Shown here: positions 16,901 through 26,145 of the stretch, piece by piece
Layout of the letters: each line of letters starts with the position of its first letter
How positions within the stretch are numbered: the first letter of the stretch is position 1
Program-made: the position numbers and the translations under genes
Source: Hellea balneolensis DSM 19091
Lineage (GTDB): Bacteria; Pseudomonadota; Alphaproteobacteria; Caulobacterales; Maricaulaceae
Direction: 5' to 3'
DNA: 64,000 nucleotides
NCBI RefSeq assembly: GCF_000428525.1
Contig: NZ_AUAC01000003.1
Location: 372,001 to 436,000, forward strand
The notes under the pieces: generated by a model
What the model was told of the DNA's origin: nothing
The model's database searches: none
The model's input: only the letters and a program-made list of their open reading frames with translations

Positions 16901-17014
16901 TTAGACAGCTTGCGAGGCCGCACGGTCAGGGTCTCCGCCCATGATATAGGCGACAAAGGCAGCTTGGCCCTTAGCTTTACGAGCGGCGAAGGTTTGTGTG
17001 ATGCGTTGGGTCAT
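16901..17014 (-). pseudogene. trpA: trpA 5' fragment (37 codons)
   Basis: This short frame encodes MTQRITQTF ... RKAKGQAAFVAYIMGGDPDR and then stops right after codon 37. It matches the start of the intact TrpA (28 of 37 residues identical by my count; RKAKGQAAFVAYIMGGDPDR is exact), with synonymous DNA differences. The homology ends abruptly at GTC-TAA, where the intact gene continues. It lies at the position expected for trpA after trpB. It cannot encode an enzyme. Confidence 0.92.
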
Positions 17015-17017
17015 GAG

Positions 17018-17506
17018 TTATTCATTACAGTCTAAGTTTTGCTTAGAAATACTAAGTTCAGTTTTTTCAGTTCCAGAAAGAGTTCTAGGGGTAAGAATTA
17101 GCTCTTTGTCACATCCTGTTTCTACAGTTTTACGAAAATGCATGCTTACATAATCAGGTGTTTTTAATGCATCTGCGCTAACAAATTCTTCTATAGGAGG
17201 TTCGAAATTGAACCAGCCTGCCTCGTCAAGAAGTAATCCATAAGCGAGGACTTTCCCTGTTTTTTCTGCATCAACTTTTCCTATCAAGTGTATGCAGAAA
17301 GTGTTTTCATCTAAATCGACTCTTTGACATTTTGCTATAACGTCATTTGTCAGTAGCGGAATCGAGTCCCCGTAAACTTCAAAGTAATCTAGGTGTTTAT
17401 CATGACTTGGCAGGCTTGAACACGCCCCTAGAAAAAATGCCAAACCAAAACCGCCAGCGGTTTTGGCACGTCGTTGTATTCGATTCACAGGATCGAATAC
17501 GGTCAC
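17018..17506 (-). CDS. Lipoprotein of unknown function (162 aa)
   Basis: A signal with lipobox (AFFLGACSS) indicates a lipid-anchored protein. The body is soluble, acidic and contains three further Cys (AKCQRV, TFCIHLI, TGCDKE). The start is a GTG overlapping the trpB stop (GTGA), with GGAGGG seven bases upstream, so it is translated with trpB. No family is recognised. It sits between trpB and the trpA fragment, an unusual place for a lipoprotein. Confidence 0.75.
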   Translation of the reverse strand: MTVFDPVNRIQRRAKTAGGFGLAFFLGACSSLPSHDKHLDYFEVYGDSIPLLTNDVIAKCQRVDLDENTFCIHLIGKVDAEKTGKVLAYGLLLDEAGWFNFEPPIEEFVSADALKTPDYVSMHFRKTVETGCDKELILTPRTLSGTEKTELSISKQNLDCNE

Positions 17507-18735
17507 TTTGTGCCCTCCGTCCCCTCACTAATATGCTCGCCCAGCGCGTCGGCAATCGTGAAGACATCTTTATCGCCGCGGCCGCACATATTCATGATAA
17601 TCAGCCCGTCTTTGCCAAGCTCTTTGGCGAGGTCGACGGTGCGGGGCAGGGCATGGCTAGGCTCTAGCGCGGGGAGGATGCCTTCTAGGCGGGCGCATTC
17701 TTGGAACCAATGCAGAGCTTCGTCATCAGTGGCGCTGACATATTCCGCGCGGCCAATATCGTGCAAATGCGCATGTTCTGGACCGATACCGGGATAGTCG
17801 AGGCCTGCCGAGATGCTATGCGCGTCTTTGATTTGTCCGTCTTCATCTTGCAGGAGGTAAGTGCGGTTCCCGTGGAGCACGCCGGGCGTACCGCCTGTCA
17901 GGCTCGCAGCGTGTAATCCGCTATCCACGCCGCGCCCTGCGGCTTCAACGCCGATAAGCCGCACACTCGTTTCGGGCACAAAGTCATGGAATAGGCCCAT
18001 CGCATTAGACCCGCCGCCAATACAGGCAACGACAGCATCGGGCAGGCGGCCTTCGCGATCTAAAATTTGCGCCTTGGCTTCGCGGCCAATAATGGCTTGG
18101 AAATCACGGACCATAGCGGGGTAAGGATGCGGTCCTGCGACGGTGCCGATACAGTAAAAGGTATCGCCGACATTGGTGACCCAATCGCGCAGGGCTTCAT
18201 TCATCGCATCTTTCAAGGTCGCTGTGCCGCTATGTACGGCACGGACTTCGGCCCCGAGCAGGCGCATCCGAAAGACATTCGGCTTTTGGCGGACAATATC
18301 CGTCGCGCCCATATAGACGATACATTTCAGGCCAAAGCGCGCGGCAACTGTGGCCGTTGCGACGCCGTGCTGTCCCGCGCCTGTCTCAGCGATAATGCGG
18401 CTCTTGCCCATGCGCTTGGCGAGCAGAATTTGGCCCATGCAATTATTGATTTTATGCGCGCCAGTATGGTTGAGCTCATCACGCTTGAAATAAATCTTAG
18501 CCCCATCTGCGAACTCGGTGAGGCGCTCAGCGAAATAAAGTGGAGACGGACGGCCGACATAATGGTTGAAAAAATCATCAAGTTCGGCTTGGAAAGTGGG
18601 GTCAGCCTTAGCCTCCTCATAAGCTTTCTCAAGCTCAAGGATTGGCGGCATCAAAGTCTCGGCGACATAACGCCCGCCAAAATCACCAAAGCGTCCATTC
18701 TCATCAGGAGTCGTAATGTTTTCAGGTTTACCCAT
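17503..18735 (-). CDS. trpB: Tryptophan synthase beta subunit
   Basis: It is PLP-dependent and condenses indole with serine to form tryptophan. The 410-residue protein contains the PLP lysine in HTGAHKINN (about 93), GQHGVATA, the phosphate-binding GGGSNAMG and a C-terminal SGRGD-like NMCGRGDKD. It is four bases downstream of trpF and overlaps a lipoprotein gene at its end. Both substrates would normally come from an adjacent trpA, which is displaced here. Confidence 0.97.
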   Translation of the reverse strand: MGKPENITTPDENGRFGDFGGRYVAETLMPPILELEKAYEEAKADPTFQAELDDFFNHYVGRPSPLYFAERLTEFADGAKIYFKRDELNHTGAHKINNCMGQILLAKRMGKSRIIAETGAGQHGVATATVAARFGLKCIVYMGATDIVRQKPNVFRMRLLGAEVRAVHSGTATLKDAMNEALRDWVTNVGDTFYCIGTVAGPHPYPAMVRDFQAIIGREAKAQILDREGRLPDAVVACIGGGSNAMGLFHDFVPETSVRLIGVEAAGRGVDSGLHAASLTGGTPGVLHGNRTYLLQDEDGQIKDAHSISAGLDYPGIGPEHAHLHDIGRAEYVSATDDEALHWFQECARLEGILPALEPSHALPRTVDLAKELGKDGLIIMNMCGRGDKDVFTIADALGEHISEGTEGTK

Positions 18736-18739
18736 TTCG

Positions 18740-19396
18740 TTATCCTTGGTCGTGAACCGCTTTCATAAAGGCTTGAATTTTCGCCGCATCCTTTACGCCC
18801 GCGCTCGCTTCAAGGCCAGAGCTAACATCGAGGATAGGCGCATTTGTCCTCTGTAAAGCTTCCGCCGCATTGTCGGGGGTGAGGCCGCCCGCAAGCGCCC
18901 ATATTTTCGGGAGGGGCGCGGCGGCCAGAATATTCCAATCAAAGGACAGGCCGTGTCCGCCTCGTGCGGTTTCGACCCCATCGGGACGTGTGGGTGGTTT
19001 AGCGTCATAGAGCAGAAAATCCGCAACCCCCGCATAATGCTCGGCCTGCTTCATATCCTCAGCCGTGGCAATGGCCACGGCTTTAATGATGCGCGTTTTG
19101 GAGAGCCGCGCTATCTCGGCCACGCGGTCGACACTCTCATCGCCATGCAGCTGTATGTAATCAGGCTGCATGTGCGCGGCGATAGCCATGATCAGGGCAT
19201 CATCAGGATTAACCGTCACGGCCACAGTCTTTGCGCTACCATTGGCGGGGCGAGAGAGGACGGCTGCATCAGCCACGGACACCCGCCGCGAAGATTTCGC
19301 TTCAACGATAAACCCAAGGTAAGACGCACCATAGAGGATAGCTGCTTCAACATCTTCGGGCCGTTTCAAGCCGCATATTTTAACTTTGCTATGCAT
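18740..19396 (-). CDS. trpF: Phosphoribosylanthranilate isomerase
   Basis: It performs the Amadori rearrangement in tryptophan synthesis. The 218-residue TIM barrel opens with [13 protein letters not shown] (catalytic Cys) and carries LLYDAK (catalytic Asp) and the phosphate-binding [14 protein letters not shown] and [10 protein letters not shown]. The start at 19396 gives the family length; the frame continues 20 codons upstream without support. It is the first gene of the local trp cluster. Confidence 0.94.
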   Translation of the reverse strand: MHSKVKICGLKRPEDVEAAILYGASYLGFIVEAKSSRRVSVADAAVLSRPANGSAKTVAVTVNPDDALIMAIAAHMQPDYIQLHGDESVDRVAEIARLSKTRIIKAVAIATAEDMKQAEHYAGVADFLLYDAKPPTRPDGVETARGGHGLSFDWNILAAAPLPKIWALAGGLTPDNAAEALQRTNAPILDVSSGLEASAGVKDAAKIQAFMKAVHDQG

Positions 19397-19526
19397 GGGG
19401 TGGGGATAACAGGTTTCGATTTTGAAAAACACCTTAATCCTCGTTGAAATCCGCAAAAATCACCGAGTTTATGAGGGCCAAAAACTATTAAATCCTTGCT
19501 TGTGATAGGATGGCCTATAGTGGCTG

Positions 19527-19740
19527 TGTTCCCGCTACAGGGACAGGCAAAACGCGTAGCTTTGTTTGTAACGGGACGGTGAGGTCAAGCGCCGTGATTT
19601 ACGCGTGCGGAATGCGGGCCTCTGTGTGTCTCACTTGAGAGGCAGCAGATAAAATCACCGCCGCAGGGTTAGTGCCTTGTGTTTATTATCTTAAGAAGGT
19701 GCCTCAAGGTATCGACCCTGCGGACGTCCATTTATTTGGG
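19527..19740 (+). ncRNA. Candidate structured RNA upstream of rpoN (possibly 6S-like)
   Basis: The 550-bp gap before rpoN has no plausible protein gene but dense pairing: CGCGTA/TACGCG (19553-19558 with 19600-19605), CCTCT/AGAGG, and a long stem CCGCAGGGT (19661-19669) with ACCCTGCGG (19715-19723) extended by TGCCTTG/CAAGGTA. The 3' part (CAAGG ... CCTGCGG) resembles the conserved 3' part of 6S RNA. I could not align the rest, and a tmRNA tag or RNase P core is absent. A TATAGT box lies just upstream. Strand and ends are guesses. Confidence 0.35.
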
Positions 19741-19945
19741 CACGAGGTAAATGTTGGCTTTCATTTAAAAAAGGCCGAGTCAAAGCGCAGGAGAGCTGTA
19801 TCTGTTGACCCATGAGTAAGGCCGCCAAGCAAAATTCATGCCGCAAACCTTATTTTAAACCTTTTCCTCTAAGCCAATCCTTAATGAGCTGAAAAATCAG
19901 CCTTTATATTGAGCCCTTAGGGCCGTGAATGAATGGTGAAATATT

Positions 19946-21433
19946 ATGGCTTTATCGCCTAAGTTACAGGTCAAACAGGGCCAGTCCCTTGTTATGACGC
20001 CGCAATTGCAGCAGGCGATTAAGCTGTTGCAACTCTCAAATATAGAGCTTTCGGCTTTTGTCGAAGAACAGCTTGAAAGCAATCCTTTATTGGAGCGCGG
20101 AACGGGGGATGAAAACCGCCGCGGCGAGGATGTCGCCAATGTTGAGGCGGCAGACCCAAGCGTCAGTGTTGACGCGCCAGCCTCTAATGCATCGGATATG
20201 GACGCGCCGGATCATGCCATGAACAGCGAGGCCACAGCATCAGATATAGCGGCTGATGTCGGCGGTTCAGTCGATTGGTCCAAGGCAGGGACGGGCGGTA
20301 GTTTTAACGGCAGCGGAGAGTATGATGCCGTAGCGAACACAGCCGCTGAAAAGAGCTTATCTGAGCATTTGCATGAGCAGCTCGCCATGTTGCATCTGTC
20401 TGATCGCGACCGCTTGATTGCCCGGCACCTTATAGATCATGTTGATGAAAACGGATATTTACGCGCGGACATTACCGATATTGCGAACAATTTGGGCGTC
20501 GCTGAAAACAGTGTTTTGTCTTTGGTGACTCAGCTGCAAACGTTCGAACCCACAGGGGTTTTTGCGCGTAATCTGTCTGAATGCTTATCGCTTCAGCTTC
20601 GCGATGCAGGGGCGCTTGATATGTCTATGCAAGCGCTTTTGGACAATCTTGAAGTACTGGCTAAGCATGATCTCACAAAACTCATGAAGCTCTGTGCGGT
20701 GGATAAGGAAGAGCTGATGGCGCGTGTTAAGCGCTTGAAATCGCTCGCGCCTAAACCGGGTTTGGCCTATGGCGGCGAGATGGCGGCAGCCGTAGAGCCT
20801 GACGTCTTTATTCGGGAAACGCCGCAAGGTGGTTGGGCGGTTGAGCTGAATTCCGATACATTGCCGCGCGTGCTTGTCGATAATCGTTATTACAATGAGA
20901 TTGCGGCCTTGGGCGGAGACGAAAAGACTAAAGAATTTATGAGCGAATGCCATGCCAATGCCAATTGGCTCGTTAAATCACTTGACCAACGCGCGCGCAC
21001 AATTTTGAAAGTCGCGAGTGAAATTGTAAAACAGCAAGACGGTTTTTTCGCTTATGGTATCGATCATATGCGCCCACTCAATTTGAAAACTGTCGCCGAT
21101 GCAATTGAGATGCATGAATCCACGGTTTCGCGCGTAACATCAAATAAGTTCATGTCCACGCCGCGCGGTATGTTCGAGTTAAAATATTTCTTCGGTGCGA
21201 GCATTCCGTCACTCGGCGGGGGGGAAGCGCATAGCGCTGAAGCCGTGCGTCACAAGATAAAAATTTTGATCGACGAAGAAATCGCAGGTGATGTGAAATC
21301 AGATGACAAATTGGTGGCGTTATTGCGAGATCAAGGCATCGACATAGCACGACGGACAGTGGCCAAATATCGGGAGGCGCTAGGGATACCAAGCAGTGTT
21401 GAACGCAGGCGGATATTTAAGCATTCTGCGTAA
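19946..21433 (+). CDS. rpoN: RNA polymerase sigma-54 factor
   Basis: The 495-residue protein has the Gln/Leu-rich region I (QQAIKLLQLSNIELSAFVEEQLESNPLLE in two halves at residues 20-48), an acidic variable region II, the core-binding domain, the helix-turn-helix around residue 390 (MHESTVSRVTSNK) and the RpoN box RRTVAKYREALGIPSS (about 470). Sigma-54 needs AAA+ activators, none of which is encoded in this window. A weak ribosome-binding site (GGTGA) precedes the ATG. Confidence 0.96.
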   Translation: MALSPKLQVKQGQSLVMTPQLQQAIKLLQLSNIELSAFVEEQLESNPLLERGTGDENRRGEDVANVEAADPSVSVDAPASNASDMDAPDHAMNSEATASDIAADVGGSVDWSKAGTGGSFNGSGEYDAVANTAAEKSLSEHLHEQLAMLHLSDRDRLIARHLIDHVDENGYLRADITDIANNLGVAENSVLSLVTQLQTFEPTGVFARNLSECLSLQLRDAGALDMSMQALLDNLEVLAKHDLTKLMKLCAVDKEELMARVKRLKSLAPKPGLAYGGEMAAAVEPDVFIRETPQGGWAVELNSDTLPRVLVDNRYYNEIAALGGDEKTKEFMSECHANANWLVKSLDQRARTILKVASEIVKQQDGFFAYGIDHMRPLNLKTVADAIEMHESTVSRVTSNKFMSTPRGMFELKYFFGASIPSLGGGEAHSAEAVRHKIKILIDEEIAGDVKSDDKLVALLRDQGIDIARRTVAKYREALGIPSSVERRRIFKHSA

Positions 21434-21463
21434 TGTCGCTCCCCCGTGAACGGGGCGAGGGGA

Positions 21464-22342
21464 TTACTTCGGCAACATCGGAAAGAACCCACTCGTTCTC
21501 TCAACATAATCCCGATAATTTTTCCGCTTTTTCATCTCGCGTTCTAGTAAGTCGCGACCTGAGACACGGGTCAAGAGAAAGGTCATAATTAGTGGTGCAA
21601 AAATCGTGGTCCAGCCCCAAGGCGCTTGGCAAGCCACAAGCCAGATACCCCACCACATGCAGGCATTGCCGAAATAATTCGGATGGCGCGTATATTTCCA
21701 CAGGCCGGTATCAAGAACAGGTTTATCCTCTTTCGGCCCATCATAGTTTTTGTTTTTCTTCATGAATTTTGTGAGTTGCCAGTCGCCAACAGCTTCAAAG
21801 AGAAACCCGATAAGCCAGAGGAGGGCGCCGAGTATGGCGAGGATGCCGATTTTTGATTTTATTGATTCTGAAAATATCACTTGATCGTCTCCTATTCGTT
21901 CTGACCAAATGTGTTGTTCATAACCTGTCGCCATCGCCACCCAAATCGGGGCGCTGACAATCATAATCAACAGGCCTTGACCGAAATAGACCGTGAAAAG
22001 CGTACGGATACGCCAGGCCAGTTCGCTCATGCCTTTCTTCTCCGCACGTTTGCGCATAGCGACATAACGCTTGTCTTCACCGTGACCCAGATTGCGCTTT
22101 GCAAGATAGAGAGAGAGCCGAATGCCCCAAGCAATGGGCATAGTGGCGAGGAGCCAGAGATAAGGAGTCTTTACATCAGCAAGGTATAAACACACGACGG
22201 CCACCACTAAAAAGCCAAAACCCCAGAAAATATCAATCAAACTGGCATCTTTTACAGCAACACTAATAGCCCAGAGGAGGGTGAGCAGACCAAATACGAC
22301 AACAGCCGAATGGGTAAAATTCACAAGTATATCTGAGAGCAT
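21464..22342 (-). CDS. DUF1295 family integral membrane protein
   Basis: The 292-residue protein has multiple transmembrane helices and the DUF1295 pattern: DIFWGFGF near the N-terminus and a C-terminal GLWKYTRHPNYFG motif shared with steroid 5-alpha-reductase and isoprenylcysteine methyltransferase folds. A reductase or methyltransferase role on a lipid is possible but not proven. It converges on rpoN over a GC-rich hairpin. Confidence 0.88.
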   Translation of the reverse strand: MLSDILVNFTHSAVVVFGLLTLLWAISVAVKDASLIDIFWGFGFLVVAVVCLYLADVKTPYLWLLATMPIAWGIRLSLYLAKRNLGHGEDKRYVAMRKRAEKKGMSELAWRIRTLFTVYFGQGLLIMIVSAPIWVAMATGYEQHIWSERIGDDQVIFSESIKSKIGILAILGALLWLIGFLFEAVGDWQLTKFMKKNKNYDGPKEDKPVLDTGLWKYTRHPNYFGNACMWWGIWLVACQAPWGWTTIFAPLIMTFLLTRVSGRDLLEREMKKRKNYRDYVERTSGFFPMLPK

Positions 22343-22426
22343 GGGGCAGCCTTTTTATGTCGTCTTGGCATAAATACGCGGCGGAGGCAAAAAGGGACGT
22401 CTCTTACGTTCGGCAGAGGGCTAAGA

Positions 22427-23146
22427 CTAGGCGTCTTTTAGACTTCCTTCTGGTTCGGTTGTCTCTCTATCAACGGCTTTGGGGTCATGGGCTTTGCGGC
22501 GATCAAGTTCATTGACAAAGCTGTGATTAACATCGCGGTGTTCGGCCTCATCAGCACGGACAGCGATAATGACATCGCTTAGCCGGGCATCTTTATCTAG
22601 CTGCCAATAGTCTATCGCAATGTCGGGGGCAGGGACGTTTTCATGGCGGCCCTCTTCGACTTCTTTGAGATATTGCGTATAGCTAATCACCGCTTCTTCT
22701 TCGAAGTAACCGACAACGCGGTGGGCGGTACGCGGCGCGAACAAATAAAGGAAGAAATAGGCATTATAAAATATGAGCTGAACTGCCATAATCAGGAAGC
22801 GCTCAAACCAGTTTGGTTGAGCTATCTCGATGAACGTCATTAGGTGCATACGTTCATTCTCGGCTTCATCAAGGAGGGTGCGGATCCAACCCTCATCGTC
22901 TCGCATTTTGCGCAGAGCAGTTAGGTGTTGCCACAAGCCGCCAACCATCCCGGGGACTGCAGCTACAGTTTCGAGGACAACGGCGCGGTGGCCATAGCGT
23001 TTGGCAAAAAATTTATCAGCAAAGAAACGGAGGAAGCGCACAAAGGCATAAGCAATCTTATCACTCATGGTTTTAGGGGTGACATGGGTATCAAGCGTAA
23101 TATCGAAATCAACAACGCGCGGCGCGGGTTTGACAGAGGTCTGCAT
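22427..23146 (-). CDS. Alternative oxidase (cyanide-insensitive ubiquinol oxidase)
   Basis: It transfers electrons from ubiquinol to oxygen without proton pumping. The diiron ligands are all visible: [28 protein letters not shown] and [11 protein letters not shown]. The 239-residue length equals the catalytic core without a targeting sequence. A hydrophobic stretch ([20 protein letters not shown]) matches the membrane-associating helix. The start at 23146 follows GAGAG; a longer frame to 23188 has no support. No regulator is adjacent. Confidence 0.95.
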   Translation of the reverse strand: MQTSVKPAPRVVDFDITLDTHVTPKTMSDKIAYAFVRFLRFFADKFFAKRYGHRAVVLETVAAVPGMVGGLWQHLTALRKMRDDEGWIRTLLDEAENERMHLMTFIEIAQPNWFERFLIMAVQLIFYNAYFFLYLFAPRTAHRVVGYFEEEAVISYTQYLKEVEEGRHENVPAPDIAIDYWQLDKDARLSDVIIAVRADEAEHRDVNHSFVNELDRRKAHDPKAVDRETTEPEGSLKDA

Positions 23147-23253
23147 ATGGGGCTCTCGGTGATACTGCTGACTATAACATAATAACACTTAGGTAGGGAG
23201 AAGGTATCCTGCGAGGGGACGGAGTGTCGCCAAAGGCCGTTTTATTGTCGCAG

Positions 23254-24174
23254 TTATCCCCGACGGGCCTCATACAGTGCAATTGCGGCGGCTGTTGCCA
23301 CGTTCAAGCTTTCGGCCTGTCCGGGAACAGGATGGCTCATCATTGGGATTTTGGCGAGTTGGTCACAGGTTTTGCGCACACGTTCGCGCAGGCCAGGGCC
23401 CTCCGCGCCCATGACGATGACGTGCTGGCCGCCACCTGAAACGGCGTCTTTCAGTTCAAGATCGTTTTCTCCGGCGAGGCCCGTGACCATCCAGCCAATC
23501 CGCTGGAGGTTTTGCAGCGTGTTCGCGATATTGGTTTCCAAGCAGACGGGCACTGTTTCAAGGCACCCAACAGCGACTTTGGCGAGAGCGCCAGATAAAG
23601 GCGGCGCTTTGCGGGTTTGCATGACAAGGGCACGGACGCCAAAGGCTGAACAGAGGCGCAACATAGCCCCGACATTGTGCGGGTCAGTAATTTGGTCGAG
23701 TACAAGAATCAATCCGTCGCCGTCCTGATCGGCTATGGCTTCGAGGTGTGGCCATTCGAGCGGAGCGGCTTTGATCGCAATGCCTTGATGCACAGCTTCG
23801 CGCGGGATGGCTTTGTCGAGAACATTGGGAAGAAGGATTTTAGGCGGCGGGGCGGTTTGCGGAAGTTTGTACCGCACCGCTGAGTGCTCAGTTAAGAGGA
23901 TTTCATGAATAGTCCGGCGGGGGTTGGCGAGTGCAGCATTACAAGCATGTGCGCCCCAAATCCAACCTGACCCGCCCTCATGGCCTGAACCGGGGCGGCG
24001 GGATCGCTTTGCATCCATAGCTTTGGGCGAGCGCGGGCGAGTCATAGCCCCATGAGAGCGCATTCCATAGGCTCTTTTCTGGCCGCTATCCTGTCCAGGG
24101 CGGGATTCATTTGATTTTAAGGCTTTTTTGCCTGTTTTTCTTTGAAATCCGCTATTGCGTGAATTCTTTGACAT
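23254..24174 (-). CDS. rlmB: TrmH/RlmB-type 23S rRNA (guanosine-2'-O)-methyltransferase
   Basis: The SPOUT methyltransferase motifs are clear: DPHNVGAMLRLCSAFG, VIVMGAEGPGLRERV and IPMMSHPVPGQAESLNVA. An N-terminal substrate-binding domain (about 80-150) follows a basic, disordered N-terminus of about 75 residues, longer than in E. coli RlmB. The Arg-Gly-rich tail may help rRNA binding. Function is assigned by family; RlmB modifies G2251. Confidence 0.93.
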   Translation of the reverse strand: MSKNSRNSGFQRKTGKKALKSNESRPGQDSGQKRAYGMRSHGAMTRPRSPKAMDAKRSRRPGSGHEGGSGWIWGAHACNAALANPRRTIHEILLTEHSAVRYKLPQTAPPPKILLPNVLDKAIPREAVHQGIAIKAAPLEWPHLEAIADQDGDGLILVLDQITDPHNVGAMLRLCSAFGVRALVMQTRKAPPLSGALAKVAVGCLETVPVCLETNIANTLQNLQRIGWMVTGLAGENDLELKDAVSGGGQHVIVMGAEGPGLRERVRKTCDQLAKIPMMSHPVPGQAESLNVATAAAIALYEARRG

Positions 24175-24313
24175 CTCTATATACCCGCTTGAATTAAAGA
24201 CATTGTCTCTGTGCGTTGTGCCGCTAACACGTTAGTGGACTGACTTACAGGGCCTTTTTTGTTGGAGGCAACACATTAGTTTCCGGCCGCATTAACCAAG
24301 CGGTTTGTAGGTT

Positions 24314-24398
24314 GGACAGGTGGCCGAGTGGTTAAAGGCGTCAGACTGTAAATCTGATCACTATGTGTACGTTGGTTCGAATCCAACCCTGTCCACCA
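24314..24398 (+). tRNA. tRNA-Tyr (GTA)
   Basis: Acceptor arms GGACAGG and CCTGTCC pair over seven bases. The anticodon stem CAGAC/ATCTG encloses anticodon GTA, a long variable arm is present as in class II tRNAs, the T-loop reads GGTTCGAATCC, and CCA is encoded. It is followed by tRNA-Gly and tuf, the same order as in many proteobacteria. Confidence 0.97.
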
Positions 24399-24426
24399 CC
24401 TCCAACGAAACTTTAAAATATACACG

Positions 24427-24500
24427 GCGGGCGTTGTGTAGTGGTAAGACCTCAGCCTTCCAAGCTGATGACGCGAGTTCGATTCTCGCCGCCCGCTCCA
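24427..24500 (+). tRNA. tRNA-Gly (TCC)
   Basis: Acceptor arms GCGGGCG and CGCCCGC pair perfectly. The anticodon stem TCAGC/GCTGA encloses TCC, the T-arm contains GTTCGATTC and CCA is encoded. It lies 28 bases after tRNA-Tyr and 71 bases before tuf, so the three are probably co-transcribed. Confidence 0.97.
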
Positions 24501-24571
24501 AAATTTCTCGGTCAAACGAGAAGAGACGTTAAACCCCGGCCAATGATGGCCACAACATGTGAGAAGTAGAC

Positions 24572-25747
24572 ATGGCAAAAGAAAAGTTTGAGCGTAATAA
24601 GCCGCATGCGAATATCGGCACGATTGGTCACGTTGACCATGGTAAGACAACGCTAACGGCGGCGATCACGAAGTATTTCGGTGATTTCCAGGCCTATGAC
24701 CAAATTGATGGCGCGCCAGAAGAAAAAGCGCGCGGTATTACAATTTCAACAGCTCACGTTGAGTATGAGACGGATAATCGTCACTATGCTCACGTTGATT
24801 GCCCAGGTCACGCGGACTATGTTAAGAACATGATCACAGGTGCAGCCCAAATGGACGGCGCTATCTTGGTTGTGAATGCCGCTGACGGCCCAATGCCTCA
24901 GACACGTGAGCACATCTTGCTTGCGCGTCAGGTTGGTGTTCCGGCGCTTGTCGTTTACATGAACAAAGTTGACCAGGTTGACGATGAAGAGCTGCTCGAG
25001 CTCGTCGAAATGGAAATCCGTGAGCTGCTCAGCTCTTATGACTTCCCGGGCGACGACATTCCTGTGATTGCAGGGTCAGCTTTGGCTGCGATGGAAGGCA
25101 AGAACCCAGACATCGGCGAAGAGTCTATTAAGAAGCTTATGGCAGCTGTCGACGAGTATATCCCGCAGCCTCCACGCGCGATTGACGAGCCTTTCCTTCT
25201 TCCAATCGAAGATGTGTTCTCAATCTCAGGTCGGGGTACTGTTGTGACTGGACGTGTCGAGCGCGGCGCTGTTAATGTTGGAGACGAAATTGAAATCGTC
25301 GGCATCAAAGATACACAAAAGACAACATGTACGGGTGTTGAAATGTTCCGTAAGCTGCTTGATCGCGGTGAAGCGGGTGACAATATTGGCGCACTTATCC
25401 GCGGTATTGACCGTGATAAGGTCGAGCGTGGTCAGGTTCTGTGTAAGCCAGGTTCAGTTACGCCGCACAAAAAGTTTGTTGGCGAAGCTTACATCCTGAC
25501 AAAAGATGAAGGTGGTCGTCACACGCCATTCTTTAACAATTACCGTCCGCAGTTCTACTTCCGTACAACTGACGTGACAGGCGTTGTGACATTGGACTCT
25601 GGCACAGAAATGGTCATGCCGGGCGACAATGTGAACATCAATGTTGAGCTTATCGTGCCCATCGCTATGGAAGAGAAGCTCCGCTTCGCGATCCGCGAAG
25701 GTGGCCGCACAGTCGGCGCCGGCGTCGTCGGTAAAATCATTGAGTAG
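24572..25747 (+). CDS. tuf: Elongation factor Tu
   Basis: EF-Tu delivers aminoacyl-tRNA to the ribosome. GTPase motifs are GHVDHGKTT (G1), RGITIS (G2), DCPGH (G3) and NKVD (G4); domains II and III follow and the total is 391 residues. The C-terminus ([14 protein letters not shown]) is standard. Strong GTP-domain conservation leaves no doubt. Unlike many relatives, fusA and rpsL/rpsG are not directly upstream; two tRNAs are. Confidence 0.98.
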   Translation: MAKEKFERNKPHANIGTIGHVDHGKTTLTAAITKYFGDFQAYDQIDGAPEEKARGITISTAHVEYETDNRHYAHVDCPGHADYVKNMITGAAQMDGAILVVNAADGPMPQTREHILLARQVGVPALVVYMNKVDQVDDEELLELVEMEIRELLSSYDFPGDDIPVIAGSALAAMEGKNPDIGEESIKKLMAAVDEYIPQPPRAIDEPFLLPIEDVFSISGRGTVVTGRVERGAVNVGDEIEIVGIKDTQKTTCTGVEMFRKLLDRGEAGDNIGALIRGIDRDKVERGQVLCKPGSVTPHKKFVGEAYILTKDEGGRHTPFFNNYRPQFYFRTTDVTGVVTLDSGTEMVMPGDNVNINVELIVPIAMEEKLRFAIREGGRTVGAGVVGKIIE

Positions 25748-25757
25748 ATAGAGTTTT

Positions 25758-25799
25758 CGGGCTCGCTTCCCCTTTTTAGTGGGGTGAGCCCGTTTTGTT
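25758..25799 (+). terminator. Terminator or attenuator between tuf and rpsJ
   Basis: CGGGCTC and GAGCCCG pair around an inner CCCC/GGGG stem and are followed by TTTTGTT. Because only 29 bases remain before rpsJ, with no clear promoter there, transcription into the ribosomal operon must partly read through. It may set the tuf to S10 ratio. Confidence 0.85.
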
Positions 25800-25828
25800 G
25801 TTTGAAAGCGTAGAAACGGATTTCCATC

Positions 25829-26143
25829 ATGGATCGTCAAAATATTCGCATTCGGTTGAAGGCATTCGACCATCGTATCCTCGACACCTCGACGAAAGAG
25901 ATTGTCAGTACAGCTAAGCGCACTGGCGCAACTGTGAGAGGTCCGATTCCTTTGCCGACCCGCATTGAAAAATTCACTGTGAACCGTTCACCTCACGTGA
26001 ACAAAAAATCGCGTGAGCAGTTCGAAATCCGTACGCATAAGCGTATGCTCGATATCGTTGACCCAACACCACAGACCGTTGACGCGCTTATGAAGCTCGA
26101 TCTTGCGGCTGGCGTTGATGTCGAAATTAAGTTGGGAGCATAG
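25829..26143 (+). CDS. rpsJ: 30S ribosomal protein S10
   Basis: The first gene of the S10 operon encodes 104 residues containing [33 protein letters not shown] and the tRNA-binding/NusE-like surface ending in [10 protein letters not shown]10 also acts as NusE in antitermination. It lies two bases before rplC, so the two are translationally coupled. Confidence 0.98.
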   Translation: MDRQNIRIRLKAFDHRILDTSTKEIVSTAKRTGATVRGPIPLPTRIEKFTVNRSPHVNKKSREQFEIRTHKRMLDIVDPTPQTVDALMKLDLAAGVDVEIKLGA

Positions 26144-26145
26144 AC

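Noticed and set aside
16696-16956. Longer entericidin start
   Set aside because: The extra N-terminus reads through the trpA relic in another frame; GGAG and signal peptide place the start at 16839.
18067-18768. 233-codon + strand frame inside trpB
   Set aside because: Antisense to a certain conserved gene; length is due to codon bias in trpB.
19527-19740. tmRNA or RNase P RNA in the rpoN gap
   Set aside because: No tag-peptide frame or T-loop, and no GAGGAAAGTCC core; only a structural candidate remains.
24276-24650. Frames crossing tRNA-Tyr and tRNA-Gly on both strands
   Set aside because: They translate structural RNA genes.
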